From Candidatus Brocadiaceae bacterium (lineage in GTDB: Bacteria > Planctomycetota > Brocadiia > SM23-32): a stretch of 13,269 nt of DNA. This document shows positions 1-7,125 of this stretch, one piece after another (the first letter of the stretch is position 1; each line of letters opens with the position of its first letter). The stretch spans positions 1-13,269 of the forward strand of contig PWZK01000373.1 of assembly GCA_003567495.1 (NCBI GenBank), read 5' to 3'. Both the position numbers and the translations under genes were made by a program. The notes under the pieces are model-generated. The model did no database searches and was not told the origin of the DNA. It saw nothing but the letters and a program-made list of their open reading frames with translations.

Positions 1-102
1 AGGCGGTTTACCTCGTAAATTTTCCCGGCAACGGCAAACGGAGGTTTAAGTGCCCGTACAAGCAAAATGAGACGTGGTTCACTGAGGACTTACTTTTGTC
101 GA
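1..102. other. Spacer downstream of lpxA with inverted repeat and repeat boxes
   Basis: This non-coding stretch follows the lpxA stop in the direction of transcription and is cut by the window edge. Bases 1-24 are an exact reverse complement of 156-179, which lies inside lpxA. Further in are TTAAGTGCC (46-54) and GTGGTTCACTGAGGACTTAC (74-93), and both have near-identical copies in the ssb/rpsF spacer (8362-8370 and 8407-8426). No gene is visible. lpxB, which follows lpxA in many bacteria, is not seen here, but too little sequence remains to say whether it comes next. Confidence 0.6.
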
Positions 103-179
103 TTACTGCGCAGATTCAAGATATCGGCCGTGCCGTCCTTTGAGAGAACGCCGGAGAAAATTTACGAGGTAAACCGCCT
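1..179. repeat. 24-bp perfect inverted repeat at window edge (1-24 / 156-179)
   Basis: The arms are 1-24 and 156-179, exact reverse complements about 131 bases apart. Similarity continues weakly inward of arm 1 (ccgg, with one inserted base). The right arm is lpxA coding sequence, so the left arm is a copy in a place where it codes for nothing. If base 1 is a contig end, an inverted-duplication assembly or amplification artefact is the simplest explanation. A real inverted duplication, or an RNA stem at the lpxA 3' end, is the alternative. Confidence 0.85.
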
Positions 180-900
180 CGTCGGACACTTCCGAGTCAT
201 TGTAAAGTTCCTCGAATATCTCGCTTCGGTTGAGTTTTTTTGTCCTGTAGATCCGCCTGTAAGCGGCGTCCAGTTTTTTAACGACCTCTTTTTCATATCC
301 GGCCCTCGCCAGTCCAATTTCGTTCACACCACGCACTTTTGCCGGATTCCCCTCCACTATCATAAAAGGCGGCACGTCTTTCGTAATTCTGCTCAAACCG
401 CCCACGAAAGAGAGTTTGCCCACCGATACAAACGGATTGACGGCCGCCCCCCCCATCAATTTACACCCGCTCTCCAGCCTGCAATGGCCACCTACAAGAA
501 CTGAATTGATCAGAATAACGTCGTCTTCCACTTCGCAATCGTGGCCCAAATGACTGGAGATCATAAAAATGTTACGATCGCCTATACTGGTAAGGCCCCG
601 GCCGGTCCTGGTGCCACGGTTTACCGTTACATATTCCCGAAATACGTTGTCGTTTCCCATAGTCAAAGGGGTGCCTTCACCGTGATACTTCAGGTCCTGC
701 GGAGCCGTGCCGATGGCACAATACGGATAAAAAATGTTATTTTCGCCTGCTTCTACATGGCCTGTGATATAGCAACCATGCCCTACGCTGCAGTTACGCC
801 CCAGTCGAACATTCTCTCCTATATACGCATAGGCCGCCACATCTACATTCTCGCCCAGTTCCGCGCCCGGCTCCAGGATTGCAGAAGGATGTATATTCAT
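103..900 (-). CDS. lpxA: UDP-N-acetylglucosamine acyltransferase LpxA
   Basis: LpxA is a cytoplasmic enzyme that moves a 3-hydroxyacyl chain from ACP to the 3-OH of UDP-GlcNAc, the first step of lipid A synthesis. The 265-residue product has the usual length. Its first ~190 residues are hexapeptide repeats of a left-handed beta helix (IGENVRLG, VGHGCYITGHVEAG, IGDRNIFMISSHLGHDC), and the rest is a helical C-terminal domain. H120 in the HLGHDC motif aligns with the catalytic His125 of E. coli, and the DNVFREYVTVNRGT signature is present. The ATG overlaps the lpxC-fabZ stop as TAATG, with GAGG about 9 bases upstream, so translation is probably coupled. It is the last gene visible in the ompH - lpxC/fabZ - lpxA operon. 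The identification is firm. Acyl-chain length preference cannot be read from what I see. Confidence 0.97.
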   Translation of the reverse strand: MNIHPSAILEPGAELGENVDVAAYAYIGENVRLGRNCSVGHGCYITGHVEAGENNIFYPYCAIGTAPQDLKYHGEGTPLTMGNDNVFREYVTVNRGTRTGRGLTSIGDRNIFMISSHLGHDCEVEDDVILINSVLVGGHCRLESGCKLMGGAAVNPFVSVGKLSFVGGLSRITKDVPPFMIVEGNPAKVRGVNEIGLARAGYEKEVVKKLDAAYRRIYRTKKLNRSEIFEELYNDSEVSDEAVYLVNFLRRSLKGRHGRYLESAQ

Positions 901-2246
901 TACAGAACCTCGCGATCCACAAGCATGAATTTTATCTCAGCCTCGCAAGCTACACGACCATCGACACGTCCTGTGGCTTTAACGTGTGCGCTGCGGGACC
1001 GAACGCGTATGACCTCCGCCTCCAGCAGCAGCTGATCGCCCGGCTGCACCGGTTTGCGCAGTTTTACTTCGTCCATTGACACCATGAAAGCTACCTTGCC
1101 CGCATGTTCAAGCTTTTTCAACAAAAGCACTCCGGATACCTGTGCAAGCGCTTCAAGCTGAAGCACCCCCGGCATTACCGGATAGTCCGGATAATGCCCC
1201 TGGAAAAAATGCTCATTTATAGATACATTCTTGACCCCGGTCACCCTGTTTTCGTCTTTCATGCTCAATATCCTGTCAATCATCAAGAAAGGATACCGGT
1301 GCGGCAAAATTTTACGTATTTCCCGAATATCAAGATAGTCTTCAGGCCCCTTTTCCCGTTCAATCATTTGCCGTATTCGGGCGGCGAACATCGCGTTCAG
1401 CTTATGTCCACTGCGAACAGCGGTTATATTTCCGCTTATATCCATGCCTGTCAGCGCAAGGTCGCCCAGCAGATCCACGAGTTTGTGTCTGGCAAATTCG
1501 TTCGGAAAGCGCATCCTGGCCTTTTTTCTGCTTAAAGGATGACGCACCGAGCCGTCATCAAACAGCACCAGGGCGTTCTCATCGGTCACGCCTCCTCCCA
1601 GCTGGCGCTTTTTGAACTCTTCGTAAGCATCTTCCAGCGACCATGTTCGTGCCGGCGCAAGTTCCCTGATAAACGTCTCCGCGTTTATCGGAAAAGTGGC
1701 CACCTGGGATTCGAGACCTTCCTTTTCTCCAAAATCGAGTATGTAGTTCAGCAGCAGTTCGCCGTCTTCGGAGCCGTCCGCTGATTCCTCTTCATCGCCG
1801 GGCGCTCCTACGATGCTCGCTCTCCCCTGTGATACGGCCACCGGATTGGAAAGACGAAAGACTTTTTTATCGGCGCCCTGTTCCTCAACCCCCGCTTCCA
1901 AAAGCAATTCGGCATAAGGAAGAGCACACCCGCCGGCGGCGGGCATCTCGCTGCAGTTCACTTCTATCAATGCATTATCCACATCGAGAGCCATGCATGA
2001 ACTCAGAACATGCTCCACACTCAGCACTTCAATGTCGTTGTGGCGCAGTGCCGTGCAATTAAATCCCTCTCCTATAAAGCCGGTTTCGGCCGGTATAACC
2101 GGTGAATCGGGCAAATCTACGCGACTGAACAAAATCCCAGTAGAAGGCTCTGCAGGAAATATTCGCACACAGCTTTCCTGACCGGAAAAAAGACCTTTTC
2201 CGGAAAGTTCCACCGACCGGGCGATTGTTTGTTCCTTCCTGGCCAT
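900..2246 (-). CDS. lpxC-fabZ: Bifunctional LpxC deacetylase / FabZ 3-hydroxyacyl-ACP dehydratase
   Basis: This is a fusion of two cytoplasmic enzymes. LpxC removes the N-acetyl group from UDP-3-O-acyl-GlcNAc, the committed lipid A step, and FabZ dehydrates 3-hydroxyacyl-ACP in fatty acid synthesis. Numbering starts at the ATG at 2246, preferred over the TTG at 2252 because AGGA sits 8 bases before it (448 residues). LpxC covers about 1-295: E78-H79 in SVEH, T201 in ARTW, H254-K255 and D258 in RHKLVDLLGD, and H281 in SGHKLN match the zinc ligands and catalytic residues. FabZ covers about 305-448: LPHRYPF, H351 in QGHYP and E365 in QLEALAQ. Two usually conserved LpxC positions differ: GLF replaces GLH near residue 20, and AAGGCA replaces the DGSA motif (Gly at 105). 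The fusion is known from Bacteroidota and relatives. It lies 15 bp after ompH and overlaps lpxA by one base. Confidence 0.95.
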   Translation of the reverse strand: MARKEQTIARSVELSGKGLFSGQESCVRIFPAEPSTGILFSRVDLPDSPVIPAETGFIGEGFNCTALRHNDIEVLSVEHVLSSCMALDVDNALIEVNCSEMPAAGGCALPYAELLLEAGVEEQGADKKVFRLSNPVAVSQGRASIVGAPGDEEESADGSEDGELLLNYILDFGEKEGLESQVATFPINAETFIRELAPARTWSLEDAYEEFKKRQLGGGVTDENALVLFDDGSVRHPLSRKKARMRFPNEFARHKLVDLLGDLALTGMDISGNITAVRSGHKLNAMFAARIRQMIEREKGPEDYLDIREIRKILPHRYPFLMIDRILSMKDENRVTGVKNVSINEHFFQGHYPDYPVMPGVLQLEALAQVSGVLLLKKLEHAGKVAFMVSMDEVKLRKPVQPGDQLLLEAEVIRVRSRSAHVKATGRVDGRVACEAEIKFMLVDREVL

Positions 2247-2261
2247 GTTCAAAATCCTGTT

Positions 2262-2876
2262 TTAATCGGAATCAGCATAACGCTCGGTCAGCAGAGTGAT
2301 AATATCTTCCGATATGTCCAGCTGCGGGGCGGCATAAAGCACATCCGAAGCCTCATAAGTTTCAAGCTCCTGAGGGGTTGCTTCGCTCAGGTCAACCTGT
2401 TGTTTTTTAAGCACAAGGTCTATCTCGTTATCGCGTGCATATTCGGATACCACGTCGTTGAGTTCTACAAAAAACTTCCTGAAACCTTCGACCCAATGCG
2501 ACTGTATGGTGCCGGAAAGTTCCTGCTGGTTCTGATGATATTCCCGCAGCAGAGACTCGAATTCCTCCCTTTTCTCTTCTGCTTCCGGTGATCCGGGAGG
2601 CAAATTTTCATATTCCATTTCGAGCACCGATAATCTGTTTTCATAGTTTTTAATGATCTCTTCGGCCTGCTCGCGTTTTGCCTGATGTCGGCGATGAAAC
2701 TGTTCCCATTCCGGTATATTTTGTAGTACCGTCCGCATGTTAACCACGGCAATATTGAGAGTTATATCGCCCTCGCCCGTTTTACCCGGGTTTGCAAAAG
2801 CGGGGCCGGTTTGAATCAGCATTCCGGCGAACAAAAAAGAGCCTGCTATCATCATTACAAGTATTTTTGCCTTCAT
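2262..2876 (-). CDS. OmpH/Skp-family periplasmic chaperone
   Basis: The 204-residue protein is probably a Skp (OmpH)-type chaperone that holds unfolded outer-membrane proteins in the periplasm before BamA inserts them. A signal peptide is clear: Lys near the start, a hydrophobic stretch of about 15-20 residues, and an AFA-N cleavage site near residue 29. A beta strand (LNIAVVNMRTVLQNIPEW) follows, as in Skp. Next comes a long charged helical region rich in E, K, Q and R (about 60-130) that should form the coiled-coil arms, then a second conserved part containing IDLVLKKQQVDLSEA. Skp is usually 160-180 residues, so this is slightly long. The start is well set: AAGGAG lies 7 bases before the ATG. 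It is the first gene of the operon with lpxC-fabZ and lpxA and lies beside bamA, an arrangement also seen in chlamydiae and proteobacteria. I leave the symbol blank because naming (skp or ompH) varies. Confidence 0.88.
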   Translation of the reverse strand: MKAKILVMMIAGSFLFAGMLIQTGPAFANPGKTGEGDITLNIAVVNMRTVLQNIPEWEQFHRRHQAKREQAEEIIKNYENRLSVLEMEYENLPPGSPEAEEKREEFESLLREYHQNQQELSGTIQSHWVEGFRKFFVELNDVVSEYARDNEIDLVLKKQQVDLSEATPQELETYEASDVLYAAPQLDISEDIITLLTERYADSD

Positions 2877-2907
2877 TTTTTATCTCCTTAAATTGAGTTT
2901 CAGGGCA

Positions 2908-2936
2908 ATTATACCACAGTTCTTCATCCTCGACAA
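2908..2936 (-). promoter_or_regulatory. Sigma70-type promoter of the ompH - lpxC/fabZ - lpxA operon
   Basis: Read on the minus strand, the -35 box is TTGTCG (2931-2936), followed by a 17-base spacer and a perfect -10 box TATAAT (2908-2913) preceded by TGG, which gives the extended TGnTATAAT form. Transcription should start near 2901, leaving a leader of about 25 bases that holds AAGGAG and the ATG of ompH at 2876. This is the best promoter match in the window. It implies that the lipid A/chaperone genes are transcribed separately from bamA. Confidence 0.75.
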
Positions 2937-3161
2937 AAACCGACCCTGCGTTGGTTGAGCCTGTGATTTACCACTACGTGCGCCACGCCCAATAACCACC
3001 CTCAGGCGACCCTGCGCCGGTGGTGGCCACGGACTGATTGAAGCGACAAATCAAAAGCGTTTCGTCTCTCTGCCATATGGCTTGCTTCAGCCCCGCTAAG
3101 GGCCTGCGCCCCGCCACAGGCTATAACATATCGCGCTTTCGGCGCTTACTTCGGTCGTTCC

Positions 3162-3203
3162 TTGGACATTGGACATTGGATATTGATCATTGGATATTGG
3201 ATA
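3162..3203 (+). repeat. Tandem array of six 7-bp units (TTGGAYA)
   Basis: Six head-to-tail 7-base units run without gaps: TTGGACA, TTGGACA, TTGGATA, TTGATCA, TTGGATA, TTGGATA. Only the fourth departs from TTGGAYA. The array lies outside any gene, between bamA and ompH. A second 42-base array of six 7-base units with a different sequence ends the window (13227-13268). Confidence 0.9.
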
Positions 3204-3217
3204 TTTGTCTTTTTCGC

Positions 3218-3257
3218 ACATCGACAATTCTTTGTCGATGTCAGCACGTTAAGCGCC
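3218..3257 (+). repeat. Repeat module, copy C: 10-bp inverted repeat plus TTAAGCGCC
   Basis: Arms ACATCGACAA (3218-3227) and TTGTCGATGT (3232-3241) are perfectly complementary around a TTCT loop. Seven bases later comes TTAAGCGCC (3249-3257), which touches the bamA stop codon. The same inverted repeat with one change, and the same 7-base gap, recurs at 10441-10480, and a weaker form at 8333-8370. No T-run follows in either direction, so it is not a standard terminator, although it could still protect the bamA mRNA 3' end. Confidence 0.8.
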
Positions 3258-5650
3258 TAAAAGGCATGCCCCAGTCCCATATGAAAATGCAGACTTCTGG
3301 TCACATCGTAATCCTCCTTTTCAAGTGGAACTGCAAAATCAAGCGTGATCGGTATGCCGCCCAACGCCGGCAGGAACCACCTTATTCCGGCCCCTGTTGA
3401 GACCCTGAGTTTATCCCAGCCGGCGAAAACGTCCCTGGCGCGCTCTTCAACGTAACCGGCATCGGCAAAGAATGCCACGCGAAAATGGTCGGTAAAAAGC
3501 GGAATCGTATATTCTGCGGTTCCTGTCAATTTTGACCTCCCGCCCACCTGTTCCTGCTGCTCTTCTTCGACCGGAGACACGCCCCACCATTCAAATCCGC
3601 GTATCGATCCCATCCCACCGGCATAGTAGCGTTCAAACACCGGAATCCTGGTCTTTGTGCCGTAGGTGCCCATGATCCCCGCCTCGCCTCTGAGCATGAA
3701 AACCTGTCTCCTGGTATTTTTCTGCTCGTAGGCAGTCCAATACCGGGTGACTCCGCCGGTAAGTTTGGCTGTTTGGATGTCAAGCATCGTAAATTCCGTC
3801 CCGAGCCGGGCTACATACCCCGTTGTTGGAAACATCCGGCTGTCGCGGGTGTCACGCCGGAGTGAAAGGTCAAGATAGGGTTTTAGATACGTGCCGTCAT
3901 CGCGCGCTATCTCTTTGGGAGCGCGGTCGGACATGCCACTGACATGAACGTGCTCCAGGCCCAGTTCCGCTTCCTGATATACATGCCGGCCCAGGCGTCT
4001 GCCCAATGACATCCCCGCTCCGGCCCTGATAACATCAAAAAACTCCCAGCGGTTCAGCCTGGAAAACGCTCTGGCGCCATAACTGTAATCGGTATGTGCT
4101 ATGCGCGGTTCACGGAACGATATCTCAAAATCGCTCCTTTCAGAACCCACATTCAACATAAAGGAAAGCTCCTGTCCGCCGCCCCTGAAAGGAGCGCCTT
4201 CACGGAAAGCTCTCCAGCTGCGCGGGACATTGCTTATATCAAAATTCCTTTCAGTTACAGAAAGGCTGGCCATAAAACCCGCATCTGAACTTACTCCCCC
4301 CCCAAGCATCAGATTCCCCGTAGGGCCTTCCCGCACACGCACAATCACGTCCCGGAACCGCTCTTCACCTGGCGCAAGTGAAATATCGACCGCATCGGGG
4401 CGGGTCATGTCGAAATAGCCGGTGTCTCTCAGAGTCCTCTCACTCGCATGAAACTCTTCTATATCGATCCGGTCGCCCGGTTCAAACCTCAGGTGACGCA
4501 GCACAACCAGCTCATTCGTTTTGGTAAGACCCTCGACTCTTATTCTGCCCACGTAAACCGGATCCGTCTCCGTTATGCTGATCCTAATGTCCACAACGCC
4601 ATCTTCGGGGCGAAAGACAGGCTCGACCTCAAGATTGTTTTTCTCAACGCTGACATCAACAAGGCCCTGGGAAGCGTACAGCCGTGTTATTTTACGCTCA
4701 ATTTCCGCGGGCTTTCCGGGGGTGTAAGTCATTCCGGAACTGAGCTCGATCTCGCGAAGCAACTCATCCTTGAGGAACAGCCTGTTGCCGTCAACTTCTA
4801 TATCCGCAACCTTGTAACGCGGGCCCTCGTAAATTACCACATTCAATTCATATCCGTCAAAACCATCCGTATATGTCCAGTACCCCCCGGCTTTTGCATC
4901 GAGATAGCCCCTTGTATAATATGCTTTTTCTATGTTTGCAAGATCCTCGTAAAACACGTCCGGATCGAACAGCCCGCGTTTTATGAAGGGCAGAGGCAGG
5001 AAAACATGGGTATCCATGATCCGTCTGAGTCTGTTTCGAGAAAAGGTATCATTGCCTGCAAAATTTATGCGCCTCACTCTCAATTTACTGCCTTCTGAAA
5101 TGCCGAGCACCAGTGTAAAAGAACCGTCTTCATGAAACTTACCAGCCATTTCAACAGACGTGAGGGTGTATCCCTCCTCGTGGTATAAATTCAGTATGCT
5201 GCGCCTTGCAGTTTCGATATATTCCGCGTCCAGTTTTATACCGGTTTCCAGCGGCATTATGGAGATCAGCCTTCGATCTTCAATCCGGCGATTGCCTCGC
5301 AATTCAATACTGTCGAGCCTGACATCTTCCTGCAGAAAAACAGTAACATGCAATCCGTCCGCCCGGCGCACCGAACCGTAGCTGAGTTCGCCGAATCCGG
5401 CCCATTCTGTGACTTCTTCCACCCTGCGGGTCAGTTCGTTAAGCGATATATCCATGCCGGGCCGAAGGTCAAGACGCTTGAGAACCTCCGTTTCGGGCAC
5501 AACAACATTTCCCCGCACCCGAACATCCGCCACCGTTTCCGCAAAGTCACCGGTCTCTGCGTAAGAAAAACCGGCAAAAAAGACGCATAAGAAGGTTAGC
5601 TTTAACAAACAAACGGGATTAGAATTTGTTTTTAAAAATCTCAATATCAA
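3257..5650 (-). CDS. bamA: Outer membrane protein assembly factor BamA (Omp85 family)
   Basis: BamA folds and inserts beta-barrel proteins into the outer membrane. The 797-residue product has the family length. It has a signal peptide with a hydrophobic core at about 15-29 and cleavage after SYA (~31), then five POTRA domains (about 40-108, 111-187, 190-276, 279-363, 366-442) and a 16-strand barrel domain from about 446. IRGF at 683-686 matches the (V/I)RGF signature of Omp85 barrels, and the last residue is Phe (GHAF), the usual outer-membrane C-terminal signal. The start is uncertain. The longest frame begins at a TTG with no clear Shine-Dalgarno site, no in-frame ATG lies near the signal peptide, and a TTG two codons later or at residue 15 is possible. 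The gene lies 80 bp after dnaB and upstream of its partner chaperone gene. The identification is firm. Confidence 0.96.
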   Translation of the reverse strand: MILRFLKTNSNPVCLLKLTFLCVFFAGFSYAETGDFAETVADVRVRGNVVVPETEVLKRLDLRPGMDISLNELTRRVEEVTEWAGFGELSYGSVRRADGLHVTVFLQEDVRLDSIELRGNRRIEDRRLISIMPLETGIKLDAEYIETARRSILNLYHEEGYTLTSVEMAGKFHEDGSFTLVLGISEGSKLRVRRINFAGNDTFSRNRLRRIMDTHVFLPLPFIKRGLFDPDVFYEDLANIEKAYYTRGYLDAKAGGYWTYTDGFDGYELNVVIYEGPRYKVADIEVDGNRLFLKDELLREIELSSGMTYTPGKPAEIERKITRLYASQGLVDVSVEKNNLEVEPVFRPEDGVVDIRISITETDPVYVGRIRVEGLTKTNELVVLRHLRFEPGDRIDIEEFHASERTLRDTGYFDMTRPDAVDISLAPGEERFRDVIVRVREGPTGNLMLGGGVSSDAGFMASLSVTERNFDISNVPRSWRAFREGAPFRGGGQELSFMLNVGSERSDFEISFREPRIAHTDYSYGARAFSRLNRWEFFDVIRAGAGMSLGRRLGRHVYQEAELGLEHVHVSGMSDRAPKEIARDDGTYLKPYLDLSLRRDTRDSRMFPTTGYVARLGTEFTMLDIQTAKLTGGVTRYWTAYEQKNTRRQVFMLRGEAGIMGTYGTKTRIPVFERYYAGGMGSIRGFEWWGVSPVEEEQQEQVGGRSKLTGTAEYTIPLFTDHFRVAFFADAGYVEERARDVFAGWDKLRVSTGAGIRWFLPALGGIPITLDFAVPLEKEDYDVTRSLHFHMGLGHAF

Positions 5651-5688
5651 AAAACCGGGATAATTTTTTTATTATTAACTCAAAATTC

Positions 5689-5694
5689 ACTATA
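5689..5694 (-). promoter_or_regulatory. Probable -10 box for bamA
   Basis: In the 80-bp AT-rich gap between dnaB and bamA the minus strand reads TATAGT, a five-of-six match to the -10 consensus. It lies about 39 bases before the TTG start of bamA. The expected -35 position has no good match (near ACGACT), so only the -10 is supported. A start site near 5682 would leave a leader of about 30 AT-rich bases without a Shine-Dalgarno site. Confidence 0.4.
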
Positions 5695-5730
5695 CTAAAA
5701 TCCACCGTTTGAGTCGTCCCTTTGAAACTC

Positions 5731-7125
5731 TTATCCGGGAACGCCTGTAGCCCGCGCCTCAAACCGGAGAAAACGCCGCCAAAAATTCATGTGGCATACT
5801 CCCGTAGGGCCGTTTCGCTGCTTGGCCACGATCATGTCAGCCTGAGATGCAGGGATATCATCCGTATCGCCCCCCCCCACTTCCCCGCCATAGTCTCCAT
5901 GGCCGTACCCCGAGCTGTCGTCCTCGTTTTTGGGCCTGTGCAGGAGCATGATAATGTCGGCATCCTGCTCGATCGCTCCACTTTCTCTGAGATCGCTCAT
6001 ACGCGGCTTGCGCTCCTCTTTCTCCACCGAACGGTTGAGCTGTGCAACGGCCAGAACCGGCACATCCAGCTCTCTGGCAAGCGCTTTGAGACCCGCGCTT
6101 ATTTCGGCAACCTCAACAGCACGGTTTTCTCGTGATTTAGGGGCTCGCAGAAGCTGCAAGTAATCAACCACTATAAGTTCTATGTTATTTTGCTGACACA
6201 TACGACGCGCCCTGGCCCTGAGGTCGCCGATCCGCAAAGCTGGGGAGTCGTCAATGTAGAGCGGAAGACCGGCAAAATCGTCAATTGATTGCTCCAGACT
6301 TCCCCATTGTGCATCACTCAGAGTACCTCGCCGGAAATCCTGAGTGTCCAGCCTGTTATGGATGCACAACAGGTTGCTTACTATCTGTTCTGCGCCCATC
6401 TCGAGCGAATAAAGCACGGCCGGCCGGCGTTCAACGTAGCACACGTGCTGCAGCAGATTTAATGCGAACGTTGTTTTTCCAACACTGGGGCGTGCTGCAA
6501 TTACACCAAACTCTCCCTTATGAAGCCCGTTTGTAAGTTTGTTAAGATCAGTGAACCCATAAGAAATACCGGTAAGTTGACCCGGGTTTTGGTGGAGGGT
6601 GTCAAGGCGTTCAAGGACCCCTTGCAAAACCGTATCCATGTGCCTTATCCTGCTGCTGTCCTTCATGTGACGGACGCTCAGGACTTCGGTCTCAGCCCTG
6701 TCGAGCAGGTCCTCCACGTCATGCCCGTCCTGGTAAGCCGCCTTCTGTATCGCGGCACACGTCTGACTCAACTGGCGCTTGATAGCATATTCGCGGACTA
6801 TGTTTATGTAATACTCCACATTCGCACTTGTCGGCACGGCATCGACAAGTTCTCGCAAATACGTCGCCCCGCCTATCTTCTCCAATTTGCCGCGCTTTTT
6901 TAGTTCGTTACGAAGGAGTATAATATCCGCCGCACTGTTCTCGTCGGAGACGTGAAGTAAGGAGTCGAATATCTGCTGATGGGAAAGTTTGTAAAAAGAA
7001 TTTTCTCTTAACTTCTCCCTGCCCAGATAGACTGCGTCCGGGGAAAGTATCATTGAACCGAGCACGCCCATTTCGGCTTGAATATCATGTGGAGGGGCCA
7101 ACGCAACGCTGTTTTCCGCGGGCAT
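5731..7125 (-). CDS. dnaB: Replicative DNA helicase DnaB
   Basis: DnaB is the hexameric ATP-driven helicase that unwinds DNA at the replication fork. From the ATG at 7125 the protein has 464 residues, the usual length. That ATG is chosen over a TTG six bases earlier because GGGGAG is spaced 6 bases from it. The N-terminal primase-interacting domain (about 15-115) begins with PHDIQAEMGVLGSMI and a linker follows. The RecA-like domain has Walker A (ARPSVGKTT, about 211-219), Walker B (IVVDYLQLL, about 318-326), the VAQLNRSVE motif and AKQRNGPTG near the C-terminus. A Gly/Asp-rich stretch of about 28 residues (401-428), with SSGYGHGDYGGEVGGGDTDD, replaces the shorter link between the LLHRP strand and the arginine-finger loop of E. 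coli or B. subtilis. No intein is present. The gene follows rplI after a 173-bp gap, the usual neighbour in many bacteria. Confidence 0.97.
   Translation of the reverse strand: MPAENSVALAPPHDIQAEMGVLGSMILSPDAVYLGREKLRENSFYKLSHQQIFDSLLHVSDENSAADIILLRNELKKRGKLEKIGGATYLRELVDAVPTSANVEYYINIVREYAIKRQLSQTCAAIQKAAYQDGHDVEDLLDRAETEVLSVRHMKDSSRIRHMDTVLQGVLERLDTLHQNPGQLTGISYGFTDLNKLTNGLHKGEFGVIAARPSVGKTTFALNLLQHVCYVERRPAVLYSLEMGAEQIVSNLLCIHNRLDTQDFRRGTLSDAQWGSLEQSIDDFAGLPLYIDDSPALRIGDLRARARRMCQQNNIELIVVDYLQLLRAPKSRENRAVEVAEISAGLKALARELDVPVLAVAQLNRSVEKEERKPRMSDLRESGAIEQDADIIMLLHRPKNEDDSSGYGHGDYGGEVGGGDTDDIPASQADMIVAKQRNGPTGVCHMNFWRRFLRFEARATGVPG

Larger units (their letters stand above)
2877..3256. other. 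380-bp bamA-ompH spacer with promoter, 7-bp array and repeat module
   Basis: No gene is visible. Nearest ompH (2880-2936) are its ribosome site and a strong promoter reading leftwards. From about 2941 to 3160 lies a GC-rich stretch with CGACCCTGCG twice (2941-2950, 3007-3016) and a short GCGC/GCGC hairpin near 3134. It has no recognisable reading frame and may be decayed repeat or gene remains. Then come six 7-base units (3162-3203), a perfect 10-bp inverted repeat (3218-3241) and the TTAAGCGCC box (3249-3257), whose last base falls on the bamA stop codon. I see no classical hairpin-plus-T-run terminator for bamA here. Confidence 0.6.

Noticed and set aside
541..1535. Long plus-strand frames opposite lpxA and lpxC-fabZ (for example 541-1035 and 1104-1535)
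   Set aside because: They are antisense to well-supported genes and lack ribosome sites and recognisable domains.
3218..3241. Intrinsic terminator for bamA
   Set aside because: The 10-bp stem is good, but the bases after it on the minus strand are A-rich, not a T-run. It recurs as part of a dispersed repeat.
3038..3400. 120-codon plus-strand frame across the bamA 3' end and spacer
   Set aside because: It consists of translated repeat DNA (including the 7-base array) plus antisense bamA, with no domain.
4448..5098. 216-codon plus-strand frame opposite bamA
   Set aside because: It lies wholly antisense to the POTRA-coding part of bamA. Its length reflects the codon pattern of the real gene.
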